DNA of 64,000 bases from Bifidobacterium vansinderenii (GCF_002234915.1 NZ_NEWD01000004.1:186001-250000), one strand, 5' to 3'. Counted from the stretch's first letter, positions 25,090 to 34,119 are shown. Notes: generated by a model from the sequence alone, not told the origin. Program-made: numbers and translations.

Positions 25090-26316
25090 TCACTCCTTGC
25101 CGGCGGCGACGGCGTTCACGGAGTCGGTGAGGATCTCGAGTGCCTGATCCACCTGCTTCTTCGTGACGATCAGCGGCGGGATGCAGCGGATGATGCTGTC
25201 GCCGATGGCGGTGGTGAGCAGTCCGCGCTTGAGTGCCGCATGCTTGATGTCCACGGCGTTGACGGTGCCGTCGAATTCGAAGCCGACGAGCAGACCACGG
25301 CCGCGGCTCTCCTTGATGTGTGGCAGAGTCTTGCCTTTCTCGATGAAGTACTTGCCGATCGTGGCGGCGTTCTCGGGCAGCTTGCGGCTGACGATCTCGT
25401 CGACCTCGGCAAGCGCGGCGGCGGTGCACATCGGCGAACCGCCGAATGTGGTGCCGTGCGTGCCGGGAGTCAGGGATGCGGCGATCGGGTCCTTGGTGAC
25501 CATGGCGCCGATCGGGACGCCGCCGCCAAGGCCCTTGGCCATGGTGAAGATGTCAGGCTCCACGCCGTAGCCCTGCCATGCGAACAGGGAGCCGGTGCGG
25601 CCCCAGCCGGTCTGCACCTCGTCGAAGATGAGCAGCAGACCCTTGTCGTCGCACAGCTTGCGCAGGCCTTCGAGGAACTCCTGTGTGGCCGGGTGCACAC
25701 CACCTTCGCCCTGCACGGGTTCGACCATGATGGCGATGGTGTTGTCGGTGATCTTGGCCTTGAAGTCGTCGAGGTTGTTGAACTCGGCGTAGGCGAAGCC
25801 CGGGGTCATCTGGCCGAAGCCGTCCTGGGCGAGCGAGCCGGGCTGGCCGGTGGCGGCCAGGGCGCCGAACGTGCGGCCGTGGAAGGAGTGCAGCGCGGAG
25901 AGGATCTCGTACTTGTGCGGTCCGAAGTGGTCGATGCCGTACTTGCGGGCGAGCTTGATGGCCACCTCGTTGGCCTCGGTGCCGGAGTTCTGGTAGAAGA
26001 TCTTGTCGAATCCGGACAGGTCGCACACCTTCTTGGCGAGCAGCGCCTGCGGGATGGTGTACGGGTAGTTGAACGTGTGCATGATGTCGCCGACCTGGTC
26101 GCGGATGGCGGCCACGACCTTGGGGTTGCAGTTGCCGGCGTTGTTCACGGCGATGCCGCCGTAGAAGTCAAGGTAGGCGTTGCCGTCCGGGTCGTAGATG
26201 TACATGCCTTCGGCACGTTCGGCGACGAAGTCGTAGCGTTCGTAGGTTTCGATCATGTACTTCTTGACGAGTCCCTTGAGCTCATCCTGGGAGAGTCCAG
26301 TTTCCGCAAGCTTCAT
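25090..26316 (-). CDS. Class III PLP aminotransferase (acetylornithine/ornithine type)
   Basis: Transfers an omega-amino group from an ornithine-like substrate to 2-oxoglutarate. The 408 residues have the PLP-binding SGTEANEVAI (111-120), the FDEVQTGWGRTG block (231-242) and the Schiff-base Lys261 in TMAKGLGGG. There are no arginine-biosynthesis genes around it, so it may be an alternative to ArgD, for example an ornithine or gamma-aminobutyrate aminotransferase. The sequence does not settle which. fucO follows about 190 bp downstream. Confidence 0.88.
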   Translation of the reverse strand: MKLAETGLSQDELKGLVKKYMIETYERYDFVAERAEGMYIYDPDGNAYLDFYGGIAVNNAGNCNPKVVAAIRDQVGDIMHTFNYPYTIPQALLAKKVCDLSGFDKIFYQNSGTEANEVAIKLARKYGIDHFGPHKYEILSALHSFHGRTFGALAATGQPGSLAQDGFGQMTPGFAYAEFNNLDDFKAKITDNTIAIMVEPVQGEGGVHPATQEFLEGLRKLCDDKGLLLIFDEVQTGWGRTGSLFAWQGYGVEPDIFTMAKGLGGGVPIGAMVTKDPIAASLTPGTHGTTFGGSPMCTAAALAEVDEIVSRKLPENAATIGKYFIEKGKTLPHIKESRGRGLLVGFEFDGTVNAVDIKHAALKRGLLTTAIGDSIIRCIPPLIVTKKQVDQALEILTDSVNAVAAGKE

Positions 26317-26771
26317 CTCATGCTCCTTATCGCCATGGCGCTGTCCCGGCCGCGATCATGAGTGGGTCGCGAATGGTCGGATGGCGGTGCCGTACCGTTG
26401 CTGTACGGCTCAAACTCTAAGGTTTGCGTGTTTCCCTCCGCGCGTGATTGTGTGACGCACGCATGACGGCATGATGGTGGATCGTCCAATAACGACAACT
26501 GGATTGGACTTGATGTCCAAACTTGGCGCGGAAGCATGATCTTCCGCCCCCCCCAAAAAAAACCATAACGGAACCGGAAATGTGGCACTCACCGAAAGTT
26601 GATATCGTGCACAAGCTTGCAATAATGTGAGACTTCTAGAAATTGGGACATATCTTCGGCATTTTGCGTTTTGCATTCTGGTCCATGGGGCACAGTGCCG
26701 CGCCTGCGTCTCTCAGCATCAATATTCGGTACCATCGAACCATTGTCCGTATCACGCAGAAGAGGTAAAAC
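26317..26771. other. Intergenic region with a homopolymer pair
   Basis: About 455 bp. GGAAG-CATGAT-CTTCC forms a small hairpin (26531-26546) and is immediately followed by a run of eight C (26548-26555) and eight A (26556-26563). No convincing gene is seen. GC falls towards the DUF3800-like gene. Confidence 0.5.
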
Positions 26772-27338
26772 ATGGCAACCGCTTGGGGAGATGAAAGCGT
26801 CAGGAAAACCGGCGTTCCCTCACCCATGTACCTGATGGGAGCATGCGTTTGCGACGATGCAGAGACCCTGACCCGGCAAAGGCTGGCCTCACTCAAGCCC
26901 AAAGGCGCAAAGAAACTACATTGGCGAGATATGCGACCTTCATTGCGAGGCAAAGTCATTGACGCAATCGACGCCATGAACCTTGATCATGTCATCGTAG
27001 CCGCCGTGCCCATGGACCGTTGGAATACCGCCGAACGAGCCCGACGCAAATGTTTGGAATGTCTTCTCCCGTTGTTGGAAACAGAATACGGCGTGGACAC
27101 GCTCGTGCTTGAACGGCGCGAAGCCTCGCAGGATAGAAACGACATCCGTTTCATCGACGGTCTGCGCAGCCGCGGATTCATCAGCGCAATTCGCGTCGAA
27201 CTCCAAGCGGGTGAAACCGACGCAAGGCTCTGGCTCCCCGATCAGCTGCTGGGGGCCTATGGCGACGCCCGAACCGGCACGGAGAGGTACGGCAGCTTCC
27301 TCAGCTGTGTGCGAACCGTACTTATCGACGGTGACTGA
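26772..27338 (+). CDS. DUF3800-like protein (RNase H-fold family)
   Basis: Function unknown; DUF3800 proteins are small predicted RNase H-like proteins often linked to structured RNAs or mobile regions. The 188 residues show GDES near the N-terminus, KLHWRDM (about 48-54), VLERR and a C-terminal LWLPDQLLGAYGD. Spaced Asp/Glu residues in these blocks fit a metal-binding RNase H core. AGAGG lies before the ATG. A strongly folded intergenic sequence follows directly and an AT-rich gene lies beyond it, so this appears to be a small accessory island. Confidence 0.65.
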   Translation: MATAWGDESVRKTGVPSPMYLMGACVCDDAETLTRQRLASLKPKGAKKLHWRDMRPSLRGKVIDAIDAMNLDHVIVAAVPMDRWNTAERARRKCLECLLPLLETEYGVDTLVLERREASQDRNDIRFIDGLRSRGFISAIRVELQAGETDARLWLPDQLLGAYGDARTGTERYGSFLSCVRTVLIDGD

Positions 27339-27339
27339 C

Positions 27340-27440
27340 ATCGTCAGGCCGTGTATACTTCAAAGTAAGCCAACCCCGCTGGGGAAATGGAAGTGAGAGC
27401 CGGACGCCCCGAGTATCTTGGGGGCCGGCTCTCGCGCTAT
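27340..27440 (+). ncRNA. Candidate structured RNA downstream of the DUF3800-like gene
   Basis: Two stems occur in 60 nt: CCCC-GCT-GGGG (27374-27384) and GAGAGCCGG/CCGGCTCTC (27395-27403 with 27425-27433), with inner CCCC/GGGG pairs. There is no T-run, so it is not an ordinary terminator on the plus strand. Published comparative work describes several DUF3800 RNA motifs beside such genes; membership here is a hypothesis. It may simply separate the two convergent genes. Confidence 0.4.
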
Positions 27441-27470
27441 TCACGCATTTACGGGAGCGTATCTATACCA

Positions 27471-29183
27471 CTACTGTTTCTCCCAGACACCACATCCTCG
27501 GGAACTGAACCCGGCTACATCATTAGGAATCGTGATTGTCTGAGCAATTCCTGCGGACACAAAATTATTGTCATAAATTTGGCCATTTGCATCCTGCATT
27601 TCCCAGTAGCAATTCGAGACCTTTTCACTCATGGTTTTCCAAGTACCAGTAGACATCTCAGATGGAACCTTATAGGTTCCATCATCCTTGATCATCCCCT
27701 GCTGACGCTTAGAAGCAACTTCCGATTCTCTAGCCGTATCCTTTTCGGCTTTCTGCTTTATCTCATCTGCTCGTGGATGGCTGGGACACAACGTAAGTGC
27801 TGCTACCAATTCTTTTGCTTGGTCGGAGGTCATCGTCTGCATTCCCATTTCTACAAATGCAGTAGAAGCACAAAGACTATACAGAACACCCAAAGAGCTA
27901 ATATCTTTATTCACCGTCCCATAAGCATCTATCATCGCTTCCTTTTCGTCCTCGCTCATATTATCCGCAGTACCAGCTGGATATGAGCCTGTCGTATGGC
28001 AAGTAACAAGTACATCCTTCTTCCAGACGGTATCCTCGTAATTGCTACTGGTTACTCCAGCAATCCTTGTCCCTGTCGACGTATCTGAATCAGAGGCGGA
28101 TTCATAACAGCTTAAATCAAACACTAGAGACTGGGCATTTGCTGATTTCCTCTGCTGCTCATTAGCCAAGGACGTTTCTTTAGCCTTGGATTTAGCAGCA
28201 GAATCATCCCCCAAATATCGAATCGTCATATCAACCGCCTCCGTTTCGTCGTCGACGGTCCACGAAATGACCCAGTTACCCCATACTCTTGATGAATTAT
28301 CTTTGGATGTGTGCGAATCACCAATTTCATACACTATATCGTCATCCATATTAGTATGGTTAGCGATGCATTCTACTATTTTCATGTCATCCGTATTTCT
28401 CCACACCATTTGTAAAGCAGGCTTATTCGAGTAGTTTCCTTCAGTTAAGACTGCAACCTTATTATCTTGGTTACAAGCAGAAGCCACTTTCTGGACAACA
28501 AGATCATCATCACTTTGATTATTCCGCAACGCGACAAACGCAACTGTGGAAACCACTACAACGGCCACCACTACAATTGCGGCAATTGTGATTTGCAGCT
28601 TATGTCTATCCCATATTCCTTTGTTCTTCAGTGAATGATTCTCTTGCGTGGTAGGGGTACCGGACTCGGCAGCTACTGGTATCGCTGCCGAAGTAAGGGA
28701 TTCCGCGGAATCAGTCTCTCTTTCTGAGACCATAGGATTCTCCTGCATCAGAGATGGCTGCTGACGCTCCGTAGAATCTTCGGATAATGTCGTATCTGCT
28801 TTAGCCGTTACCTGTTGCTCAGGATTCTGTGACACTTCTACCGTTCTGTCCGCGGAAAGAGTTGCAGATACCCCAGAGAAGAACTCATCCGCGATTGCAA
28901 CGTTGTGCGCGTTTTGAAAGCCAGCTGCCGTGGATCCGAGTTTGCCGGCCACAGTCAGTTTGACAAGGACACCATCTCCGCTAGGTACAGCCGAAGCCGT
29001 CAGATTCTCACCCCACGTAGTCATGCTGATACCGGATGAAAACGTGCACGAGCAGGACAGATCATCGACATTCTTCAAGACAAAACGAGACTGATCTGAT
29101 TCCAGATAATGTTTCATCGCCCCATACACTTCTCCGATGGACGCGTTGTAGTAGCGCTCCAGCTGCGTGGTATTCAACGCCAT
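27471..29183 (-). CDS. AT-rich single-pass membrane protein, unknown function
   Basis: Not recognised. The 570 residues have an N-terminal domain (1-110; FVLKNVDDLSCSCTFSSG, then GKLGSTAAGFQNAHNV) and a Ser/Thr/Glu-rich linker. One TM segment (about 197-219) follows, then a large outside domain with several cysteines. The C-terminal 70 residues (GTYKVPSEMSTGTWKT...GCGVWEKQ) are a small domain also seen in secreted actinobacterial proteins. Base composition is plainly AT-richer than in all neighbouring genes, suggesting recent acquisition. It could be a surface sensor or adhesin-like protein. Confidence 0.75.
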   Translation of the reverse strand: MALNTTQLERYYNASIGEVYGAMKHYLESDQSRFVLKNVDDLSCSCTFSSGISMTTWGENLTASAVPSGDGVLVKLTVAGKLGSTAAGFQNAHNVAIADEFFSGVSATLSADRTVEVSQNPEQQVTAKADTTLSEDSTERQQPSLMQENPMVSERETDSAESLTSAAIPVAAESGTPTTQENHSLKNKGIWDRHKLQITIAAIVVVAVVVVSTVAFVALRNNQSDDDLVVQKVASACNQDNKVAVLTEGNYSNKPALQMVWRNTDDMKIVECIANHTNMDDDIVYEIGDSHTSKDNSSRVWGNWVISWTVDDETEAVDMTIRYLGDDSAAKSKAKETSLANEQQRKSANAQSLVFDLSCYESASDSDTSTGTRIAGVTSSNYEDTVWKKDVLVTCHTTGSYPAGTADNMSEDEKEAMIDAYGTVNKDISSLGVLYSLCASTAFVEMGMQTMTSDQAKELVAALTLCPSHPRADEIKQKAEKDTARESEVASKRQQGMIKDDGTYKVPSEMSTGTWKTMSEKVSNCYWEMQDANGQIYDNNFVSAGIAQTITIPNDVAGFSSRGCGVWEKQ

Positions 29184-29524
29184 TGTTCTTCTCCCTCAGT
29201 TGAACTAGCAACTAATCTTAAGCATAATGGGTAGCAAGCCCGCAATCCGAAGAGGAAAACAATGCTTCAACCATAGTTTTTACAGCAGCTAAAGCCGTTC
29301 GAGGAGTGATGAACGGCGTAGAAGTCGATGTCCGTTGGACTCCAACCTAAGAACTGCCACGACACGTCGGAAAGAGCAGTTAAGCGGTAAGGCGGTTGAA
29401 CGGTACGTCGATTTTCATTGCGATTCCACCAGTCCCGCAATCAGAAATTGTGAATCTCGTGCCCCCTCAGTCATACATCCGCCCGATATCTCTCTTCCAC
29501 GGAGGGAGCGCACAGGTGCCTGAG
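29184..29524. other. Intergenic region with a decayed mosaic repeat
   Basis: About 340 bp. The part next to the AT-rich gene is also AT-rich and probably carries its promoter. A degenerate copy of the CTCCCTCC repeat is visible at about 29462-29513 (CCCTCAGTC, then TCTTCCACGGAGGGAGCG). No gene is seen. Confidence 0.5.
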
Positions 29525-30394
29525 CTACTCGTGTCCTTGGGGCGAGCCGTCGAGGTGCTGGAGGCGTAGCTGGGACCACATGAGCGTGCGGGCCGGGAAC
29601 AGCTTCGTGGCGGCGAAGATAGCCTTGGCCGGCAGACCCGGCAGTGAGAGAGCGCGACCGCGGAACATGTCATTGATGATGTGCCCGACCACGGCATCCG
29701 CGTCCATGATGCCGATGAAGTTGGTGAACGGCTGCTCCTTGGATGATGGGGATGAGAGCACAGACGAGTTTCCACCCGACCGTTTGCGGATCCCGGCACC
29801 GCCGCTCCCCTGCGCCCGTTCGATGAATTCGGTGCGCACCCAGTACGGGCAGGCCGCCGTGACCTTGATACCCCGGTAGGCGAGTTCCCGGCCGAGCGCG
29901 CGCGACCAGCTGACCATGAACGCCTTGGTGGCCGCGTACACGTTGATGTATGGGCAGGGCAGGAATCCGCTGATCGAGCACAGGTTCATCATGTGGGCGC
30001 CGGCGCGCATGTACGGCAGACTGTGCGTGACAATGGCGATGGGCGTCTTGATGTTGAGGTCGACCATGTTCAGATGCGTCCGCAGCGGCACGTTTTCGAA
30101 GTGGTCCATCGCACCGAATCCGGCGCAGTTGGCAAGGATCGTGATGTTCGGCCGTTCCTCGGCGAGCAGCTGACGGTAGGCGTCGATGTCGTCGGGATCG
30201 GTGAGGTCCAGTGCCAGCGGACGAACGGGGATCGGCACGGCACGGTCAAGCTCCTCGAGTCGTTCGCGACGTCGGGCGATCACCCAGATCTCGTCGGCGG
30301 CCACGCGGCCGACCGACGCCCAGTAGGCGATCTGATGCGTGAACTCACGGCCCATGCCGCTTGATGCCCCGGTGACGACGATGATGTTCCTCAT
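29525..30394 (-). CDS. Short-chain dehydrogenase/reductase
   Basis: NAD(P)-dependent oxidoreductase of unknown substrate. The 289 residues have the Rossmann motif TGASSGMG (8-15), NCAG (89-92), and catalytic Ser (140/142), Tyr153 and Lys157 (YAATK). The layout is the classical SDR type. The ATG at 30394 follows AAAGGAG; the longer in-frame start at 30475 has no ribosome-binding site. It stands alone, downstream of ribF. Confidence 0.9.
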   Translation of the reverse strand: MRNIIVVTGASSGMGREFTHQIAYWASVGRVAADEIWVIARRRERLEELDRAVPIPVRPLALDLTDPDDIDAYRQLLAEERPNITILANCAGFGAMDHFENVPLRTHLNMVDLNIKTPIAIVTHSLPYMRAGAHMMNLCSISGFLPCPYINVYAATKAFMVSWSRALGRELAYRGIKVTAACPYWVRTEFIERAQGSGGAGIRKRSGGNSSVLSSPSSKEQPFTNFIGIMDADAVVGHIINDMFRGRALSLPGLPAKAIFAATKLFPARTLMWSQLRLQHLDGSPQGHE

Positions 30395-30576
30395 GGCCAG
30401 CACTCCTTTGTTCCTCGCCATTTCATTGGTATGCACCAGTCTATGCACATGCGCCGGTGTGCGGTCACGTGGCACGGGTACCGGTCACGCGGACCGCCCG
30501 AGCCACGTGACTGAACCCGGCCCACGTGATCGCACCGAGGCCCGTACCCGATGGCTCAGGGCCCGCAGTCGATGGC

Positions 30577-31749
30577 TCAGGCCTGCGCGCAGATGGTCTT
30601 GGTCTGCTCCACGTTGCGCTTGAGTTCGGCGACCAGCGCCTCGGCGGAGTCGAAGTGCACCTGCGGGCGCAGGAACTCCACGAATTCGGCGCGCACGGTG
30701 TGATCGTACAGATCCAGCCATTCCGCGTTGCCGTCGGCGTCGACCGGGGCGATCGCGTACGCCTCGAGCACGCGGGCCTCGGGCTCGTCGAACGTCTCCT
30801 TGGTGCCGATGGAGATGGCGGAGGCGTATCGACGCTCCTCGCCGGTCTGCGGATCGGTGTCGATCAGCCAACCTGCGTACACGCCGTCGGCGGGCATGTA
30901 GCCGTGCACGTCCTTGGCCACGTTCGCGGTGGGGAATCCGAGCGTGCGTCCGCGCTGCTTGCCGCCGATCACCACGCCCTCAACGGCGTGCAGACGGCCC
31001 AGAATGTCGGCCGCGGCCTTCACCATGCCCTGCGACAGCAGGAACCGCACGTACGATGAGCTCCACGCGCGCACCAGACGGTTCGGCGTCTTCTTGCTCA
31101 GCGCACGACGCTCGGCCTTGGTGAGTCCGGAGTCGGGGTCGTTCACGCGGGCGAGCGCAGCGGCCGCCTCGGGCGAGGCGTTCTCGTCCAGAGGGATGCG
31201 CACTTCGCCGGGACCGCGGTCGTCGACCACATCCACTTGGAACATGCGCGTGGCCTGAGCGACAGAGTCGATGGCCTTCACGTCGCCGACCCGTCCGGCG
31301 CCCATGCGACCGTCCTTGCCGATGACCAGCGTGTGCAGGCCGATCTTGCCGACCATCTGACCGAGGAAGTACTGGTACGACTTGGCGCCGAACTCGAGGG
31401 TGTAGCGCACCACGAGCGCGTGTTCGATGCCGGTCTCCTCGATGAGCTTGAGTCGACGGTCAATGCCGGTCAGCGCGTCGGTGTCCGGATACTCCTGATC
31501 GTTCGGCAGTTCCGCGCCGTCATGCGCGGCCGCATACTCGTGCACGACGGACGGACGCGGATCGAATACGATGGCCACGGAGATGGCGCCGTAGCTCTTG
31601 GCTAGGTCGACCGCGCGGCGGAGCACCGCCTGATGTCCCTTGTGCACGCCGTCGAAGCTGCCGACGGCCACGACGGTTCGCTTGTTCTGTCCGAACGGCG
31701 GCCATGCCAGCATGCCTTCGGTGTCGGGGATCAGTGTGGTGATCTTCAT
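30577..31749 (-). CDS. ribF: Bifunctional riboflavin kinase/FMN adenylyltransferase
   Basis: Turns riboflavin into FMN and then FAD. The N-terminal adenylyltransferase domain (1 to about 230) carries the HIGH-type motif GSFDGVHKGH (30-39). The C-terminal kinase domain carries GGKQRGRTLGFPTANV. At 390 residues it is longer than most RibF (about 310); there are extra charged loops in both domains. It is last in the leftward run nusA-infB-rbfA-truB-ribF, the usual bacterial neighbourhood. Confidence 0.95.
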   Translation of the reverse strand: MKITTLIPDTEGMLAWPPFGQNKRTVVAVGSFDGVHKGHQAVLRRAVDLAKSYGAISVAIVFDPRPSVVHEYAAAHDGAELPNDQEYPDTDALTGIDRRLKLIEETGIEHALVVRYTLEFGAKSYQYFLGQMVGKIGLHTLVIGKDGRMGAGRVGDVKAIDSVAQATRMFQVDVVDDRGPGEVRIPLDENASPEAAAALARVNDPDSGLTKAERRALSKKTPNRLVRAWSSSYVRFLLSQGMVKAAADILGRLHAVEGVVIGGKQRGRTLGFPTANVAKDVHGYMPADGVYAGWLIDTDPQTGEERRYASAISIGTKETFDEPEARVLEAYAIAPVDADGNAEWLDLYDHTVRAEFVEFLRPQVHFDSAEALVAELKRNVEQTKTICAQA

Positions 31750-31789
31750 GGTTCCTCATTCCGTATTGCCGTGTGCCCACAATGTTTTG

Positions 31790-31803
31790 GTTTCACGTGG
31801 CAC
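31790..31803. promoter_or_regulatory. Second parS-like sequence (one mismatch)
   Basis: GTTTCACGTGGCAC differs by one base from GTTTCACGTGNAAC, the reverse of the parS core. It is intergenic, between truB and ribF. Weaker than the site at 7804. Confidence 0.25.
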
Positions 31804-31900
31804 ATTTCACGCTGCGTGTTTCACACGCTTCCTGTTTTCCGATGTTCAAGCTTACGATAACGGCTCGGCAGCGGCCTTCCGACCACAGGCCGATCATCCG

Positions 31901-33343
31901 CTACTCCCCTGCCGATGCAGCCGACACCGCCGGAAACACGACGGCCGGCTTGGACTGATGGGAGTTGGCGCGCTCGATAATGGCGGCGAGATCGTCTCCC
32001 GCAATGGCCGCCGTGGGTTCCGTGACCTTGTGCTCGATGCGACGTCCGAACCGCAGTTCCTGTGCTTCAGCGGCAGTGATGTCGAGGCACGGCATGGTCA
32101 GACGCGCGGCGTGTGGCATGTCGATCATGCGGGAGAGCAGTGCCGTGCGGCGATCGGCGTGACCGTCGGTATTCAACGACGGCTTATCCTTGTCAGGCAC
32201 GGTCGTTTCGGGAATGTCGAGAATCGCCTTGGCTCGGGTGATGGTCTCGCCGTCGCGGTTGGTGAAGGTGCGGTTCTCCGTGTGCGCAGTGACCACGTTC
32301 GGCGCACCGGCATCGAAGGAGCCCACGCGGGTGCGGCGCAGGCGGGTCAGATGGCCGCCGACGCCGAGTTCACGTCCGAGATCGCGGGCCAGAGCGCGGA
32401 TATAGGTGCCGGAGGAGCAGGTGACGCGCACGGTGAGGTCGAGGTGGGGGGTGTTGCGTTCGGCGGGAGGTGTGATCCCTCCCTCAGTCACGTCGTTCGA
32501 CGTGACAGCTCCCTCCCTCGGAGGGAGCACAGAAGAATCGGAGGCAGTAACGGCGTTCAACGCGACGATGCCTCCCGGCATCACGGATGGGTTGGAGACA
32601 GTCGCGTTGTTCGACGTGACAGCTCCCTCCCCCGGAGGGAGCACAGATGGGTTGAGGACAGTCAGGTCGTTCGGCGTGACGGCGTCATTCTGCGGAAGTA
32701 CGGAGGAAACGGGCGAGGGCACATCGTAGTCGAGGATCGTGAAGTCGTGGATGGTGATCGGGCGCGCCTCGAGTTTCACGTCCTTGCCCTCGCGTGCCAG
32801 ATCGTAGGCGCGCTGGCCGTGGATCTTGATCGCGGAGAACGTGTTGGGCACCTGTTCGATACGGCCGAGGAAATGCTCGGCGATCGTCCGCTCGACCGTC
32901 TCGCGGGTCAGTGCGCTTAAACGTACGGTGACCTCGTCCTGTGTCGGCTCATGATCGGCCGACTCGTCATCGACTTCGGAGGATTCGCCGACAGATGCGG
33001 TTGCAAGGTCGTCCACGGCATCGTCGGGCCTTTGCGACGTGCCGCTCCCCCACGGCAGGACCTCGCCGTCGGCGTCGTCGGTCGTGGTGCGCTGACCGAG
33101 ACGGATCGTCGCCTCGTACGTCTTGTCCGCGCCGACGATGTAGTTGAGCAGTCGCGTGGCGTAGCCGAATCCGACAACCAGCACGCCGGTGGCCATCGGG
33201 TCGAGCGTGCCGGCATGACCCACACGACGCATGTGCAACGCGCCGCGCACGGCGGCGACCACGTCGTGACTGGTCACGCCCTGCGGTTTGTCGATCACCA
33301 GGATGCCGGAGATGTCCGAGGTCTTAGAAGAACGCGCTGCCAA
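31901..33343 (-). CDS. truB: tRNA pseudouridine-55 synthase with repeat-derived insertion
   Basis: Makes pseudouridine 55 in the T-loop of tRNAs. The catalytic Asp48 lies in HAGTLDPMATG, and CSSGTYIRALARDLG is intact. The start is TTG at 33343, with GAAGGA 6 nt upstream; no ATG is suitably placed, and the upstream part of the open frame overlaps rbfA. The protein has about 480 residues against about 310 in E. coli. One insert (about 95-137) is acidic. The second (about 209-300, positions 32444-32719) lies between two strands of the core and consists of imperfect repeats such as SVLPPGEGAVTSN. It is the translation of the intergenic mosaic repeat. Confidence 0.93.
   Translation of the reverse strand: MAARSSKTSDISGILVIDKPQGVTSHDVVAAVRGALHMRRVGHAGTLDPMATGVLVVGFGYATRLLNYIVGADKTYEATIRLGQRTTTDDADGEVLPWGSGTSQRPDDAVDDLATASVGESSEVDDESADHEPTQDEVTVRLSALTRETVERTIAEHFLGRIEQVPNTFSAIKIHGQRAYDLAREGKDVKLEARPITIHDFTILDYDVPSPVSSVLPQNDAVTPNDLTVLNPSVLPPGEGAVTSNNATVSNPSVMPGGIVALNAVTASDSSVLPPREGAVTSNDVTEGGITPPAERNTPHLDLTVRVTCSSGTYIRALARDLGRELGVGGHLTRLRRTRVGSFDAGAPNVVTAHTENRTFTNRDGETITRAKAILDIPETTVPDKDKPSLNTDGHADRRTALLSRMIDMPHAARLTMPCLDITAAEAQELRFGRRIEHKVTEPTAAIAGDDLAAIIERANSHQSKPAVVFPAVSAASAGE
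32476..32710. repeat. Mosaic repeat units inserted in-frame in truB
   Basis: Inverted units at about 32476-32530 and 32600-32646 (CCCTCAGTCACG or GACAGTCGCG, then TTCGACGTGACAGCTCCCTCC, then GGAGGGAGCAC) match the intergenic family. A degenerate third unit runs to about 32710. All lengths keep the truB frame open. Confidence 0.85.
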
Positions 33344-33377
33344 TATCAATCCTTCTTGCTCGTTGTAGATAACCGCC

Positions 33378-33400
33378 GGCTCTCCTCTCTGAGGAGAGCC
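33378..33400. terminator. Perfect 10-bp hairpin between rbfA and truB
   Basis: GGCTCTCCTC pairs with GAGGAGAGCC across a TCT loop. There is no T-run, so it may act as an RNA processing or stability element within the operon rather than a terminator. Confidence 0.5.
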
Positions 33401-33413
33401 GATGCGAATGGGC

Positions 33414-33947
33414 TCAGGCCATGAAGTGGGCGTCGGCCTCGGGGGTCTCGTCCTCGGAGTCGTCGGCCTCGACGTCGTCGGAGTCCTCGTCGAACTCGTC
33501 ATCGTCGGTCTTCGGCTCGTCGTGACGGTACGGGTCGGCTTCGCCGGCGTACTGCGCGTTCTCGCGGGCCTTAGCGAGCTCGGCGTCGCGCTTGAGCGCC
33601 ACGGTGAGGATGTCTTCGATCTCGGTGGCCTCGGACGGCACGTCGTCATACTTGAACTCGAGCACGGGAGTCAGGCGCAGACCGGCCTTGTGCCCCACGT
33701 GGGAGCGCAGACGTCCCTTGGCCTGGTTGAGAGCCTGGGCTGCGCGGCGGCGCTGGCCCTTCTCCTTGCCGTCGTCACCCAGCTGGGTCCAGAAGATACG
33801 AGCGATCTGCATATCGTTGGTCACGCGAACGTCGGTGATGGTGACGCCGGCGAGACGGGGGTCATGCAGTTCACGCTCGAGGGACTGCGCGACCACGCGC
33901 TTGATCAGTCCCGCGATGCGCACTGCGCGAGGATTGGTTCCGGACAT
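33414..33947 (-). CDS. rbfA: 30S ribosome-binding factor A
   Basis: Assists late maturation of the small ribosomal subunit by binding near the 5' end of 16S rRNA. Residues 1 to about 120 form the KH-like fold (NPRAVRIAGLIKRVVAQSLE...ITDVRVTNDMQ). The C-terminal ~50 residues form an extremely Asp/Glu-rich tail, making the protein 177 residues against about 130 in E. coli. It sits between infB and truB, as is usual. Confidence 0.95.
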   Translation of the reverse strand: MSGTNPRAVRIAGLIKRVVAQSLERELHDPRLAGVTITDVRVTNDMQIARIFWTQLGDDGKEKGQRRRAAQALNQAKGRLRSHVGHKAGLRLTPVLEFKYDDVPSEATEIEDILTVALKRDAELAKARENAQYAGEADPYRHDEPKTDDDEFDEDSDDVEADDSEDETPEADAHFMA

Positions 33948-33981
33948 GATGTCCCTTTCTTTCTAACGAATAGATACAAAT

Positions 33982-34110
33982 CGGCTCCCCTCCGGAGGGG
34001 AGCCGGCTGGGGAAACGGTCTGAGGTGAAGCGGCGAACGTCGACGATTAACGGCGTTCAGCCTCCCCTCAGACCGCCTCCGGCGGCCAGCTCCCCTCCGG
34101 GAGGGGAGCC
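33982..34110. repeat. Mosaic repeat units between infB and rbfA
   Basis: CGGCTCCCCTCC/GGAGGGGAGCCG is a 24-bp perfect palindrome (33982-34005), with GTCTGAGG following it. A complete inverted unit lies at 34061-34110 (CCTCCCCTCAGACCGCC-TCC-GGCGGCCAGCTCCCCTCC). These sit inside the transcribed nusA-ribF block. Confidence 0.85.
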
Positions 34111-34119
34111 TGTGAAACA

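Noticed and set aside
33344-33649. Upstream extension of truB by 102 codons
   Set aside because: It overlaps rbfA and is Arg/Thr/Pro-rich shadow; TTG at 33343 has a good ribosome-binding site.
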